Of a stretch of DNA of 6,825 nucleotides, positions 1-5,790 are shown one piece after another. Source of the DNA: Candidatus Njordarchaeota archaeon (GTDB lineage: Archaea; Asgardarchaeota; Njordarchaeia; Njordarchaeales; JAHKLH01); NCBI GenBank assembly GCA_029856635.1, contig JAHKLH010000089.1, positions 1 through 6,825 of the forward strand, written 5' to 3'. Numbering within the stretch: position 1 is the first letter of the stretch; the number at the start of each line of letters is the position of its first letter. Made by a program: the position numbers and the translations under genes. Below the pieces are notes generated by a model that was not told the origin of the DNA, made no database searches, and worked only from the letters and a program-made list of their open reading frames with translations.

Positions 1-8
1 CAATCCTC

Positions 9-20
9 TTTATATTTTTT
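9..20 (+). promoter_or_regulatory. TATA-like box upstream of the ATPase gene
   Basis: A TTTATATTTTTT-like stretch resembles an archaeal TATA box. Initiation about 25 bp downstream would fall near position 38, where a GTG opens the longer reading frame. That would suit a leaderless message, or a leader of about 160 nt before GTG 197. No good purine-rich BRE precedes it, and T-rich DNA is common here, so the call is weak. Confidence 0.3.
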
Positions 21-139
21 ACATGTATTCACACTGAGTGTTCAAGGAAACTTTTTTAGTTTATCTCTTGCTTCTCACAGTGTTTCTTTTCTTTTCTTTC
101 GTATTTTCATGTAGCATTAACTTTTACGAATACCTTTTG

Positions 140-168
140 ATAAACAAAATTATCATAATTATGTTTAT
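140..168. repeat. AT-rich near-perfect 29-bp palindrome
   Basis: The two ends, ATAAACA and TGTTTAT, are complementary. The interior matches its own reverse complement except at the centre and at one symmetric pair of positions. It overlaps a direct repeat of TTATCATAATT at 150-160 and 165-175, offset by 15 bp. It ends about 28 bp before the preferred ATPase start. It could be an operator or a promoter element. AT-rich DNA yields such patterns by chance, so function is only suggested. Confidence 0.4.
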
Positions 169-187
169 CATAATTCTAATTATTATA

Positions 188-192
188 GTGAT
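188..192 (+). promoter_or_regulatory. ribosome binding site GTGAT for the ATPase gene
   Basis: GTGAT can pair with the archaeal 16S 3' end (ATCACCTCC). It sits 4 nt before GTG 197. The same motif stands at a similar distance before the iorA ATG (3697) and the eS31 ATG (5861), which favours the shorter ATPase over the start at 38. Confidence 0.45.
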
Positions 193-196
193 ACAA

Positions 197-1594
197 GTGT
201 ATGATCGCGAGGTTGAATTTCGAGTATTAGAGGATGCGTATAAGAGTAACAAAGCGGAAATGGTGATCATTTACGGTCGGAGGAGAATGGGAAAAACCAC
301 ACTGGTACAAGAGTTCCTAAATAAGGTAGGAGGTGTATACCTTTTTACTCCTCGAGCAAACATTGACATGATTCTTGAGATGTTCTCTAAAGATCTTTCA
401 GAGCAGCTTGGTGAATTTATTAGATTTAGAGACTGGAAAGACTTCTTGGAATTCCTCGTATTTAAATCAAAAAAAGAGCGGTTCGTTATTGCTATTGATG
501 AGTTTCAGAGAATTTCTAAAGCAGACGAGCCAGCAATTTCTATGCTTCAGCATTATTGGGATAATTACCTATCAAAGACAAAGATAGTACTTATCCTAAT
601 TGGGTCACTTGTAGGAATGGTGGAGAAACTAGCGCTTACTGGAGATGCGCCTCTGTGTGGAAGAAAAACTAGGGAGCTAAAATTATCACAAATTCCTTAT
701 ATTGTGCTGAGAGATTATTGGAAGAACTATGATGAGGAACAAAGAGTTGAAATCTATGGCTTCTTTGGAGGAACCCCTGCATATTTTTCATTAACATCAG
801 ACGAAATGTCTCCAATTGAAAACGTAGCAAAGCTTGTTTTAGAACCAGGAGCAAAGCTAGCAAGGGAACCAGAGGAATTACTTTCTGAAGAATTAAGAGC
901 TCCTCATACATATATGTCAATTCTAGGACAAATCGCTAGATTAAAGGTTGGGGCGCCTTTGTCTAAAATAAAAGTGCGAAAAGGATCCCCCACGTCATAT
1001 TTATATACTTTAATGAAAATGGACATAATTGAACCTCTTGAGTCGCTCGCTCAAGGGAGCAAAATCTACACAATTAAGGACGATTTCTTCCGTTTTTGGT
1101 TCAAGTTTATATATCCACGTCAAACGCTTCTTGAGCTTAAGAGGGGCTTATTGCTAGTTAATAAGATTGAAAGAAGCAAAGATGAGTTCCTTGCATTTAC
1201 ATTTGAAAAAATTCTGCGTGAATTTATTGTTTTTGCATCCGGCTTTGAAATAAAGGGAGTTGAAATTCCATGTATTCATAAGATAGGAGCATTTTGGAAG
1301 AAAGACGTAGAGATTGATGCATGCGCATTAGCGAATGATACAGTTATTTGTGGAGAAGCTAAATGGGAAAAAAGAAAGGTAGACAGAGCAGAAGTTGAGA
1401 AACTCATTGCTAAAATGGATTTTGCCAAAAAAGAGTTAAGAGTAAAGGAATCAATAGGAATAATCTTATCTCGTTCCGGATTTACAAACTCAGCACGTGC
1501 TCTAGAAGGCAAAAACCTGATTTTATTAGATTTAGAAGACTTTGCAGCCGAGGCAAAGAAAATCAAAAAACACATTTCATCATTACACCTATAA
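197..1594 (+). CDS. archaeal P-loop ATPase (ATPase_2 / DUF234-type), function unknown
   Basis: Read from GTG 197 this is a 465-residue cytoplasmic ATPase. Numbered from that start, the N-terminal YDREVEF is the usual opening of the archaeal PF01637 ATPase family. Walker A, GRRRMGKT, lies at 27-34. Walker B, FVIAIDEFQ, lies at 96-104. A sensor-like LILIGS strand is near 132-137, and the family GGTPAYF motif is near 191-197. The C-terminal third resembles the DUF234 tail: EIDACA followed by ICGEAKW gives a D...ExK pattern (Asp374, Glu387, Lys389) like PD-(D/E)xK nucleases. The family is common in archaea, often as several divergent copies. Its role is unsettled, and links to mobile DNA or defence are only proposals. 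GTG 197 is chosen because it fits the family N-terminus and has GTGAT at 188-192, 4 nt upstream. The frame stays open back to GTG 38, which would add 53 hydrophobic residues. The next gene converges on it, so it is transcribed alone. Family call is firm; the biological role is unknown. Confidence 0.85.
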   Translation: MYDREVEFRVLEDAYKSNKAEMVIIYGRRRMGKTTLVQEFLNKVGGVYLFTPRANIDMILEMFSKDLSEQLGEFIRFRDWKDFLEFLVFKSKKERFVIAIDEFQRISKADEPAISMLQHYWDNYLSKTKIVLILIGSLVGMVEKLALTGDAPLCGRKTRELKLSQIPYIVLRDYWKNYDEEQRVEIYGFFGGTPAYFSLTSDEMSPIENVAKLVLEPGAKLAREPEELLSEELRAPHTYMSILGQIARLKVGAPLSKIKVRKGSPTSYLYTLMKMDIIEPLESLAQGSKIYTIKDDFFRFWFKFIYPRQTLLELKRGLLLVNKIERSKDEFLAFTFEKILREFIVFASGFEIKGVEIPCIHKIGAFWKKDVEIDACALANDTVICGEAKWEKRKVDRAEVEKLIAKMDFAKKELRVKESIGIILSRSGFTNSARALEGKNLILLDLEDFAAEAKKIKKHISSLHL

Positions 1595-1640
1595 GAACGA
1601 ATCTCACAATCATGCTTACCTCATAAATTACAAATCAACT

Positions 1641-1657
1641 TTCCAGGTTTACTGGAA
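1641..1657. repeat. hairpin-forming inverted repeat TTCCAG / CTGGAA
   Basis: Two perfect 6-bp arms flank a 5-nt loop (GTTTA). A related sequence with one insertion, TTCCTGGTAAAC at 1688-1699, lies in inverse orientation about 40 bp downstream, so GTTTAC pairs with GTAAAC across the TATA-like box. It may be an operator, or an RNA stem in the 3' region of either flanking gene. Confidence 0.4.
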
Positions 1658-1661
1658 GCGA

Positions 1662-1671
1662 TTTATAAAAT
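1662..1671 (+). promoter_or_regulatory. orphan TATA-like box
   Basis: TTTATAAAAT preceded by AAGCGA is a fair match to an archaeal BRE plus TATA box on the plus strand. It would start transcription near 1690. No gene of meaningful length follows on that strand, so it would drive a noncoding or antisense RNA into the iorA 3' end, or it is a chance match. Confidence 0.3.
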
Positions 1672-1783
1672 ACACTAACTTTGGTCATTCCTGGTAAACT
1701 AATTGTGAGTACCTATACTGATTATTCAACTCACTGAAGTATAAAATTACGTGAGACTCAGCAGTAATGTTCACTAAATTAAT

Positions 1784-1796
1784 GTAAAAAGAAACT
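1784..1796 (-). terminator. T-rich terminator after iorA
   Basis: Reading the minus strand, a TTTCTTTTTAC tract lies 6-18 nt past the iorA stop codon. Archaeal intrinsic termination depends mainly on such oligo-T runs. No hairpin directly precedes it. Confidence 0.45.
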
Positions 1797-1801
1797 CGAA
1801 A

Positions 1802-3697
1802 TTATTTTACTCGTTTTATTGCTTTCACTGGGCAGATTTGCCAACAAACGCCGCATCCTGTACAAAGATCTTGGCGAATTTTTGGCTTTCCTCCTTCTAA
1901 AACGATCGCTGGACAGTTAAAGTCCCTGTAGCAGATTCCGCAGTTTATACATTTTTCGCGATCAATCTCAAAGAACGCGCCCATGCCTGCTCGTCCTTTT
2001 CGTCTGACTTCCATTAGAGCACATGAATGACGAAACACAAAAACAACTACATTTCCTTTCTTGTATTCCTCTATCGCCTTCTTGAATAACTCCTTAGTTT
2101 TTTTCCATTCAAGCACTGGATCAGATACAAACACCTTAGCCCCAATCGCACGTGCAATATCTTCGATCTTAATTACTCTTGCCGTAACACCTATTGCCTC
2201 TGGTGGGGTTGAGGGCGTTGGTTGAAAACCAGTCATCGCAGTCCACTGATTATCGAGTACGCATAACATGAATGGATGGTTGTTCCATACGGCGTTAATT
2301 ATACCGGGGATTCCTGCGTGATAAAATGTGGAATCACCAATAAATGCGATAACATATTGGTCTTTGGCTACCGCACTAAAACCAGATGAGCTACCGCTGC
2401 TTGAACCCATGCAGAGTAGGAAGTCACCCATATTATATGGTGGCAGGAATCCCAAAGTGTAGCAACCGATATCTGTGGGGAATATAACTTTCTTTGGATC
2501 AATTCCTAGTTCTCTTAGGGCTCTTTTAACGACGTAGTACGAAGCTCTGTGTGGGCAACCTGGACAAAGCACAGGTAGTCGTTTTGGAATTCTTATGCCA
2601 CTGAATTCTTGTGGTTCTGTAGGTAGTTGTATTGGTTTTTCTTCGCCATTTGCTGCTCTAATTATTGCTTCCCTTACTTGCTCCGGTCGTAATTCAAAAA
2701 CACGTGGGAGAATTTTCTTTCCAAGAATCTTCGTTTTTACGTCATACTCTTTCGCTATTGCTTTGATATCTGTTTCTAAAACGGGATCGACTTCTTCAAC
2801 AATAAGCGCCGTATCTACATTCTCGAGGAACTTTACAATTGTTTTCTCGGGAAGAGGATGTGTAAAACCTAACTTTAGCACCTTTGCAGTAATTCCTAAT
2901 TCTTGAAGAGCATCATGAACATATGTGAAGGCTACGCCAGATGTAATTATTCCTAATCTTCCACATTTGGGAGATTTTCCAGAGTAATCAATGACTTTAT
3001 TTATTCCTATTTCCTCTGCTACTTGCTTTGCTTTTTCTAATCTTTCGATAAGCCACACATGATTTTTTCTGGCTACTGCGGGAACGACAACGAACCTAAA
3101 GGGATCTTTTTCAAAGAAACCGACGGTTTTTCGCTCCCTTATTGAACCAAATGTAACTACTCCTCTTGAGTGCGCTAATCTTGTTGTTTCGCGTATCATT
3201 ACTGGAAGTCTTGTTTTTTCAGAAATATCGTATCCCATAATTACGAAATCTTTCGCTTCTTGGGGAGTACTCGGCTCTAAACAAATTAAACCAAAAAGTC
3301 GTGCATACCATCTAGTGTCTTGCTCATTTTGTGAAGAGTGACAATAAGGGTCGTCCGCTGAAACAAAAACGAAACCTGCACGGGTTCCAACATAGGCGGA
3401 AGTTGCGATTGCATCTGCGGCAACATTAACTCCAACGTGTTTACACGAGAAGAATGCTCTCACTCCACATACACTCGCCGCGAAAGCAGATTCATAGGCT
3501 GTTTTTTCATTAGTACTCCACTCAACATGTATCCCATAAACTTTCGCGACTTCAGCTAATGTATCTACAATTTCTGTTGATGGTGTTCCTGGATATGAGG
3601 CAACAAATCCAACACCAGCTTCGACAACGCCACGTGCAATTGCCTCATTTCCAAGGAGAACTCTTTTTTCTCCTGCCTCTCCAACGATGATAGACAT
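1802..3697 (-). CDS. iorA: indolepyruvate:ferredoxin oxidoreductase, alpha subunit (IorA)
   Basis: IorA is the catalytic subunit of the oxygen-sensitive enzyme that converts arylpyruvates (from Trp, Phe and Tyr transamination) plus CoA to aryl-acetyl-CoA, CO2 and reduced ferredoxin. From ATG 3697 it has 631 residues, the normal length. In order: the pyrimidine-binding PFOR-type N-domain with SYPGTPSTE near 34-42; a middle transketolase-C-like domain; CPGCPHR near 378-384; TDIGCYTLG near 408-416; the diphosphate-binding GDS near 454-456 with LDN near 481-483; and a C-terminal 2x[4Fe-4S] ferredoxin domain, CINCGICYRDFNCP then CTGCGVCWQICP. All expected motifs are intact. ATG 3697 is preferred because GTGAT lies 4 nt upstream. 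ATG 3700 and GTG 3718 are in-frame alternatives adding 1 or 7 residues. The usual partner gene iorB is not adjacent on the side visible here. A 166-codon gene of unknown role lies just upstream on the same strand. Confidence 0.95.
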   Translation of the reverse strand: MSIIVGEAGEKRVLLGNEAIARGVVEAGVGFVASYPGTPSTEIVDTLAEVAKVYGIHVEWSTNEKTAYESAFAASVCGVRAFFSCKHVGVNVAADAIATSAYVGTRAGFVFVSADDPYCHSSQNEQDTRWYARLFGLICLEPSTPQEAKDFVIMGYDISEKTRLPVMIRETTRLAHSRGVVTFGSIRERKTVGFFEKDPFRFVVVPAVARKNHVWLIERLEKAKQVAEEIGINKVIDYSGKSPKCGRLGIITSGVAFTYVHDALQELGITAKVLKLGFTHPLPEKTIVKFLENVDTALIVEEVDPVLETDIKAIAKEYDVKTKILGKKILPRVFELRPEQVREAIIRAANGEEKPIQLPTEPQEFSGIRIPKRLPVLCPGCPHRASYYVVKRALRELGIDPKKVIFPTDIGCYTLGFLPPYNMGDFLLCMGSSSGSSSGFSAVAKDQYVIAFIGDSTFYHAGIPGIINAVWNNHPFMLCVLDNQWTAMTGFQPTPSTPPEAIGVTARVIKIEDIARAIGAKVFVSDPVLEWKKTKELFKKAIEEYKKGNVVVFVFRHSCALMEVRRKGRAGMGAFFEIDREKCINCGICYRDFNCPAIVLEGGKPKIRQDLCTGCGVCWQICPVKAIKRVK

Positions 3698-3701
3698 CAT
3701 T

Positions 3702-3706
3702 ATCAC
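3702..3706 (-). promoter_or_regulatory. ribosome binding site GTGAT deciding the iorA start
   Basis: On the minus strand GTGAT is followed by AATG and then ATG 3697, a 4-nt spacing like that of the ATPase gene. For ATG 3700 the spacing would be only 1 nt, and for GTG 3718 there is no matching site upstream. An A/T-rich TATA-like tract at 3719-3733 could place initiation close to the gene. Confidence 0.45.
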
Positions 3707-3769
3707 ATGTTCTTCCACAAATACAATAATATTTGTGTAGATGTTGAAGAATAATACTATCTATGTTCT

Positions 3770-3806
3770 TTTAGATTATGATGCTAGTCGTAGAAGACTA
3801 TCTAAA
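3770..3806. repeat. inverted repeat between the 166-codon gene and iorA
   Basis: TTTAGAT (3770-3776) and ATCTAAA (3800-3806) are perfect complements. Between them TAGTC (3785-3789) pairs with GACTA (3796-3800), which shares one base with the outer arm, so only one pairing or a slipped combination can form fully. It lies about 37 bp beyond the stop of the upstream gene and about 70 bp before iorA. It may be a terminator-like or processing stem. ACTATCTA also recurs directly at 3756-3763 and 3797-3804. Confidence 0.3.
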
Positions 3807-3842
3807 TGATGATTTTAGAAATACATCGGCAGAAGAAGCGCT

Positions 3843-4343
3843 TTAAGTTTTTATCTCAGCGTCATCTGTTTCAAGCGCTTTTTTGTATTCAAGTGAGTAT
3901 TTAGATAGTTCCTTTAAAATTTCTGGATTCTCCTTAATGAGTTTATCAACAATATGCAAATATCGAGCAACTCTAATTGCTTCTCGAGAAATTCTTATCA
4001 TTTTATCGTTTAGGACAACGTAGTGTTCGTGCGGAATGCTTTCTCCCAAGATATACATCGCTTCATTAACGGCAGCATGCATAGTAAAGCAATGTGGGCT
4101 TCCTTCAATTGTTACCACTACTATCTTCTTTGGATGCGTACTCCGAATGATGCTCGCGAGTTTCCCATAAAGTGCTGCTTGTCCATGTAATTCGGGGCAA
4201 AAAACAAACACTACATACTTCTTTTTAAGTTCTTCCCATATCCTGGGTGAGACTGCTTTTAAACAAGAGCTAACTAATGCAATTTCAGCATTTTTGAATA
4301 CTGGTGCTTTAACATACGTTGCGACGATGTTTTGTTCTTCCAT
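3843..4343 (-). CDS. conserved-looking 166-residue Cys/His protein, function unknown
   Basis: I do not recognise a named family. The 166-residue protein has no signal peptide or membrane segment. Its first two thirds alternate hydrophobic strands and helices (IALVSSCLKAV near 21-31, VVFVFCPELHG near 44-54, KIVVVTIEGSPHCF near 73-86), suggesting a Rossmann-like alpha/beta fold. Cysteines 27, 49 and 85 each follow a strand, and His53, His84, His89, His105 and His107 lie nearby. That arrangement could bind a metal or FeS cluster, but no ferredoxin CxxCxxC motif exists. The last 50 residues are helical and charged. ATG 4343 is well supported by GGTG 7 nt upstream and a TATA box. It lies between the EAP30-like gene (111 bp upstream) and iorA, all on one strand. 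It is not IorB: it lacks the Gly-rich N-terminus of that subunit. A redox accessory role with IorA is inferred from position only. Confidence 0.75.
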   Translation of the reverse strand: MEEQNIVATYVKAPVFKNAEIALVSSCLKAVSPRIWEELKKKYVVFVFCPELHGQAALYGKLASIIRSTHPKKIVVVTIEGSPHCFTMHAAVNEAMYILGESIPHEHYVVLNDKMIRISREAIRVARYLHIVDKLIKENPEILKELSKYSLEYKKALETDDAEIKT

Positions 4344-4350
4344 TTTTTAA

Positions 4351-4354
4351 CACC
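4351..4354 (-). promoter_or_regulatory. ribosome binding site GGTG for the 166-codon gene
   Basis: GGTG lies 7 nt before ATG 4343 on the minus strand and matches the 16S 3' anti-SD, fixing this start. Confidence 0.6.
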
Positions 4355-4388
4355 AACGAATTATTTTTGCATTAAACAATTTCTAAGT

Positions 4389-4400
4389 CATTATATATCA
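4389..4400 (-). promoter_or_regulatory. TATA-box promoter for the 166-codon gene
   Basis: On the minus strand TGATATATAATG, preceded by the purine-rich AAAGAAATTG, is a good archaeal BRE/TATA pair. Initiation about 26 bp on, near 4369, would give a leader of about 26 nt that includes the GGTG site. This suggests the gene is transcribed independently of the EAP30-like gene upstream. The message may read through into iorA. Confidence 0.6.
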
Positions 4401-4454
4401 CAATTTCTTTCTTGACTTTTTGAAGGAGTATTAGTGTTCAGGGACATTACTAGA

Positions 4455-5105
4455 TTATTTGAATTTAACGGGATAATATCTTAATGGAAATTCCTCCTTT
4501 GTGCATAGTCCTAGTTCGTATAATCTTTTAAGTGCAATAATTGCCTTAGCAAGACTCCAACCAAGCTCTTTTACAACATCCGCTGGAGTTAAGAAATCGA
4601 ATTTGGAAAAGAGATTGATGATGTCTTTTATTTGTTCATCGAGGATGTGCGTGAAAACCACATATTCATCTGTATCTATTCGTACAATTCTCACTAGATT
4701 TCTTTTCTCAAGAATTTTAATAGCTTTCATGAGATCTTTCTTCTTAATATCAAGCCCCATGCTCATTTTAAGTCTAACAATTATCTCTGGGATTGATAAG
4801 ACTGATTCTCGGTGCTTTGATGCGAGCCATTCTATTTCGAGTGCTAATCGAAAATAAAAACGTCCAGATAACTTTTCATATAAGGATGACTTAAATGATT
4901 TTACCCCAAGGAGATCTTCTATTGAAACAATTTCTTGTAATAGTTCCTCGGGAAGCCCCCATTTCTTCTCAAATTCTTCAAGCGCCTTAACAGCTTCTAG
5001 ATATTTTTCAACGACTTTCTTGAAATCGTTAATCATTTGCTCTTTGCCTTTAAGTTTCTTCAGTGTTCGTAATTTTTTCTCAATAAGAATATCAACAATT
5101 GGCAT
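4455..5105 (-). CDS. EAP30/Vps22-like ESCRT-II family protein
   Basis: This 216-residue soluble protein appears co-linear with eukaryotic Vps22 (SNF8/EAP30), the ESCRT-II core subunit with two winged-helix domains. I judge this from memory of SNF8, not from a search. Residues 6-49 are charged helix ending in ALEEFEKKWG, like the N-terminal helical hairpin of SNF8. Residues 82-100, FYFRLALEIEWLASKHRES, match the start of the EAP30 core (Phe-Tyr, then a helix ending in KHR). KKDLMKAIKILEKRNL near 122-137 matches the DLIRAIKKL helix of winged helix 1. FLTPADVVKELGWSLAKA near 171-188, then LYELGLC, matches winged helix 2 (VTVSEIK, LKW, LL+EGL). The protein ends YYPVKF against YWLPALF. The known role is membrane remodelling by nucleating ESCRT-III; in archaea this is unproven. 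No Vps25, SNF7-type, Vps4 or ubiquitin gene is nearby. ATG 5105 lacks a clear SD. A generic winged-helix DNA-binding regulator is the main alternative. Confidence 0.72.
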   Translation of the reverse strand: MPIVDILIEKKLRTLKKLKGKEQMINDFKKVVEKYLEAVKALEEFEKKWGLPEELLQEIVSIEDLLGVKSFKSSLYEKLSGRFYFRLALEIEWLASKHRESVLSIPEIIVRLKMSMGLDIKKKDLMKAIKILEKRNLVRIVRIDTDEYVVFTHILDEQIKDIINLFSKFDFLTPADVVKELGWSLAKAIIALKRLYELGLCTKEEFPLRYYPVKFK

Positions 5106-5153
5106 TGTATTCCCAATTTATTTTCTACGTCTTTTTCTTTAAAGGTGCTGTTA
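5106..5153. promoter_or_regulatory. 48-bp divergent control region between the EAP30-like gene and rpoL
   Basis: Both genes must be driven from or through this short span. AATTTATTTT at 5115-5124 is TATA-like for rpoL and would place its start near 5145. The same AT tract read in reverse, AAAATAAATT, lies only about 10-20 bp before the EAP30-like ATG. That gene's promoter is therefore unclear and may lie inside rpoL. Confidence 0.4.
5144..5147 (+). promoter_or_regulatory. ribosome binding site GGTG deciding the rpoL start
   Basis: GGTG lies 6 nt before ATG 5154. The in-frame GTG at 5145 is part of this site and so is unlikely to be the start codon. Confidence 0.6.
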
Positions 5154-5558
5154 ATGTCAGAAGAAGCAAAAATTGAGGAGAGCAGGAAGGAAGAAGAAAC
5201 AGTACCTGATTCCGTTGAGGCATACTTAGGAAAAACACCATGGTGGCGTCCGAGAACCAGGAAACTCAAGGCACAAATAATTGAATCAAAACCCAATAAA
5301 CTAAAATTCTTATTGGATGGAGAGACTCACACGCTTTTGCAACCGCTTCAAGTTGAACTACTTAAAGATCCTCGAGTGAAATTCGCAGCTTATTCAGTAA
5401 CTCACCCACTTGAAGAAAAAGCAGAGTTCGTAGTAGAAACAGATGGTTCCGTAGATCCCTTAACAGCGATAAAAGAAGCATTAGAGCGAATTAGAACTAC
5501 TCTTCATGAACTGCGTGATAAGCTTATTAAAAGTCTTAAGGAAGGGACGTCCGACTAA
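5154..5558 (+). CDS. rpoL: DNA-directed RNA polymerase subunit Rpo11 (RpoL)
   Basis: RpoL is the archaeal counterpart of eukaryotic Rpb11/AC19. It pairs with Rpo3 (RpoD) to form the platform that starts RNA polymerase assembly. In the 134-residue product the alpha-like dimerisation core spans about 38-125. KLKFLLDGETHTLLQPLQ near 49-66, ELLKDPRVKFAAYSVTHP near 68-85 and FVVETDGSVDPLTAIKEAL near 92-110 are the family signatures, followed by the C-terminal helix (ERIRTTLHELRDKL). The family is usually about 90-100 residues. Here about 38 residues precede the core: an acidic EEAKIEESRKEEE segment, then AYLGKTPWWRPRTRK. The start at ATG 5154 is fixed by the GGTG site, so the extension is probably real. 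It is divergent from the EAP30-like gene across 48 bp. No gene follows closely on the same strand except a possible micro-ORF. Confidence 0.95.
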   Translation: MSEEAKIEESRKEEETVPDSVEAYLGKTPWWRPRTRKLKAQIIESKPNKLKFLLDGETHTLLQPLQVELLKDPRVKFAAYSVTHPLEEKAEFVVETDGSVDPLTAIKEALERIRTTLHELRDKLIKSLKEGTSD

Positions 5559-5757
5559 ATGAATATTAGTGGTAAGAAGTCAAATAATGAGTGTTCCATG
5601 TGTAATTTCAGATGAATTTCCTAATAGGAGTATGAATAATAGATAAATTCCGTAAATACTACTAGTAAAAGTTAGTGTCATTTTATCTTACGTGGTTCTC
5701 TTTGGAGCAAATAAACTCTAATCATCCTGAAATCGAAAGCGTTTCTAATGTGTGCTT

Positions 5758-5779
5758 ACTAAAGCGAACTAAGAAGCGA
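5758..5779. repeat. imperfect tandem repeat upstream of the eS31 promoter
   Basis: ACTAAAGCGA is followed at once by ACTAAGAAGCGA, giving AAGCGAA twice 12 bp apart (5762-5768 and 5774-5780), just upstream of the TATA-like box at 5791. It could be a BRE duplication or a regulator site. A chance origin is possible. Confidence 0.3.
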
Positions 5780-5790
5780 ATTATTGCTAA

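Larger units (their letters stand above)
1595..1801. other. 207-bp gene-free stretch between convergent genes
   Basis: I see no convincing reading frame and no tRNA here. It holds a perfect short hairpin (1641-1657), an outer inverted repeat CTCACAAT (1603-1610) / ATTGTGAG (1702-1709), a TATA-like box (1662-1671) and a T-rich probable terminator for iorA. A small RNA is possible but not shown by the sequence alone. Confidence 0.5.

Noticed and set aside
1276..1575. Open frame on the minus strand opposite the ATPase 3' end
   Set aside because: It is antisense to the DUF234-like region and its translation shows no domain.
2595..2906. Open frame on the plus strand opposite iorA
   Set aside because: It lies wholly within the conserved iorA coding region, and its Ser/Phe-rich translation is typical of antisense frames.
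3806..3812. ATGATGA as a C box in the gap before iorA
   Set aside because: No CTGA D box occurs within a plausible distance downstream on the same strand.
3843..4343. The 166-residue protein as IorB
   Set aside because: It lacks the GxGGQG-type N-terminal motif and the length of the IorB gamma-domain subunit.
4501..4857. 118-codon frame on the plus strand opposite the EAP30-like gene
   Set aside because: Ser/Leu-rich antisense composition. The opposite strand gives a coherent two-winged-helix protein.
5145..5153. GTG 5145 as the rpoL start
   Set aside because: This GTG is part of the GGTG ribosome binding site for ATG 5154.
5060..5296. Minus-strand frame spanning the rpoL 5' end and the EAP30-like start
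   Set aside because: It overlaps two supported genes and its translation is low in recognisable features.
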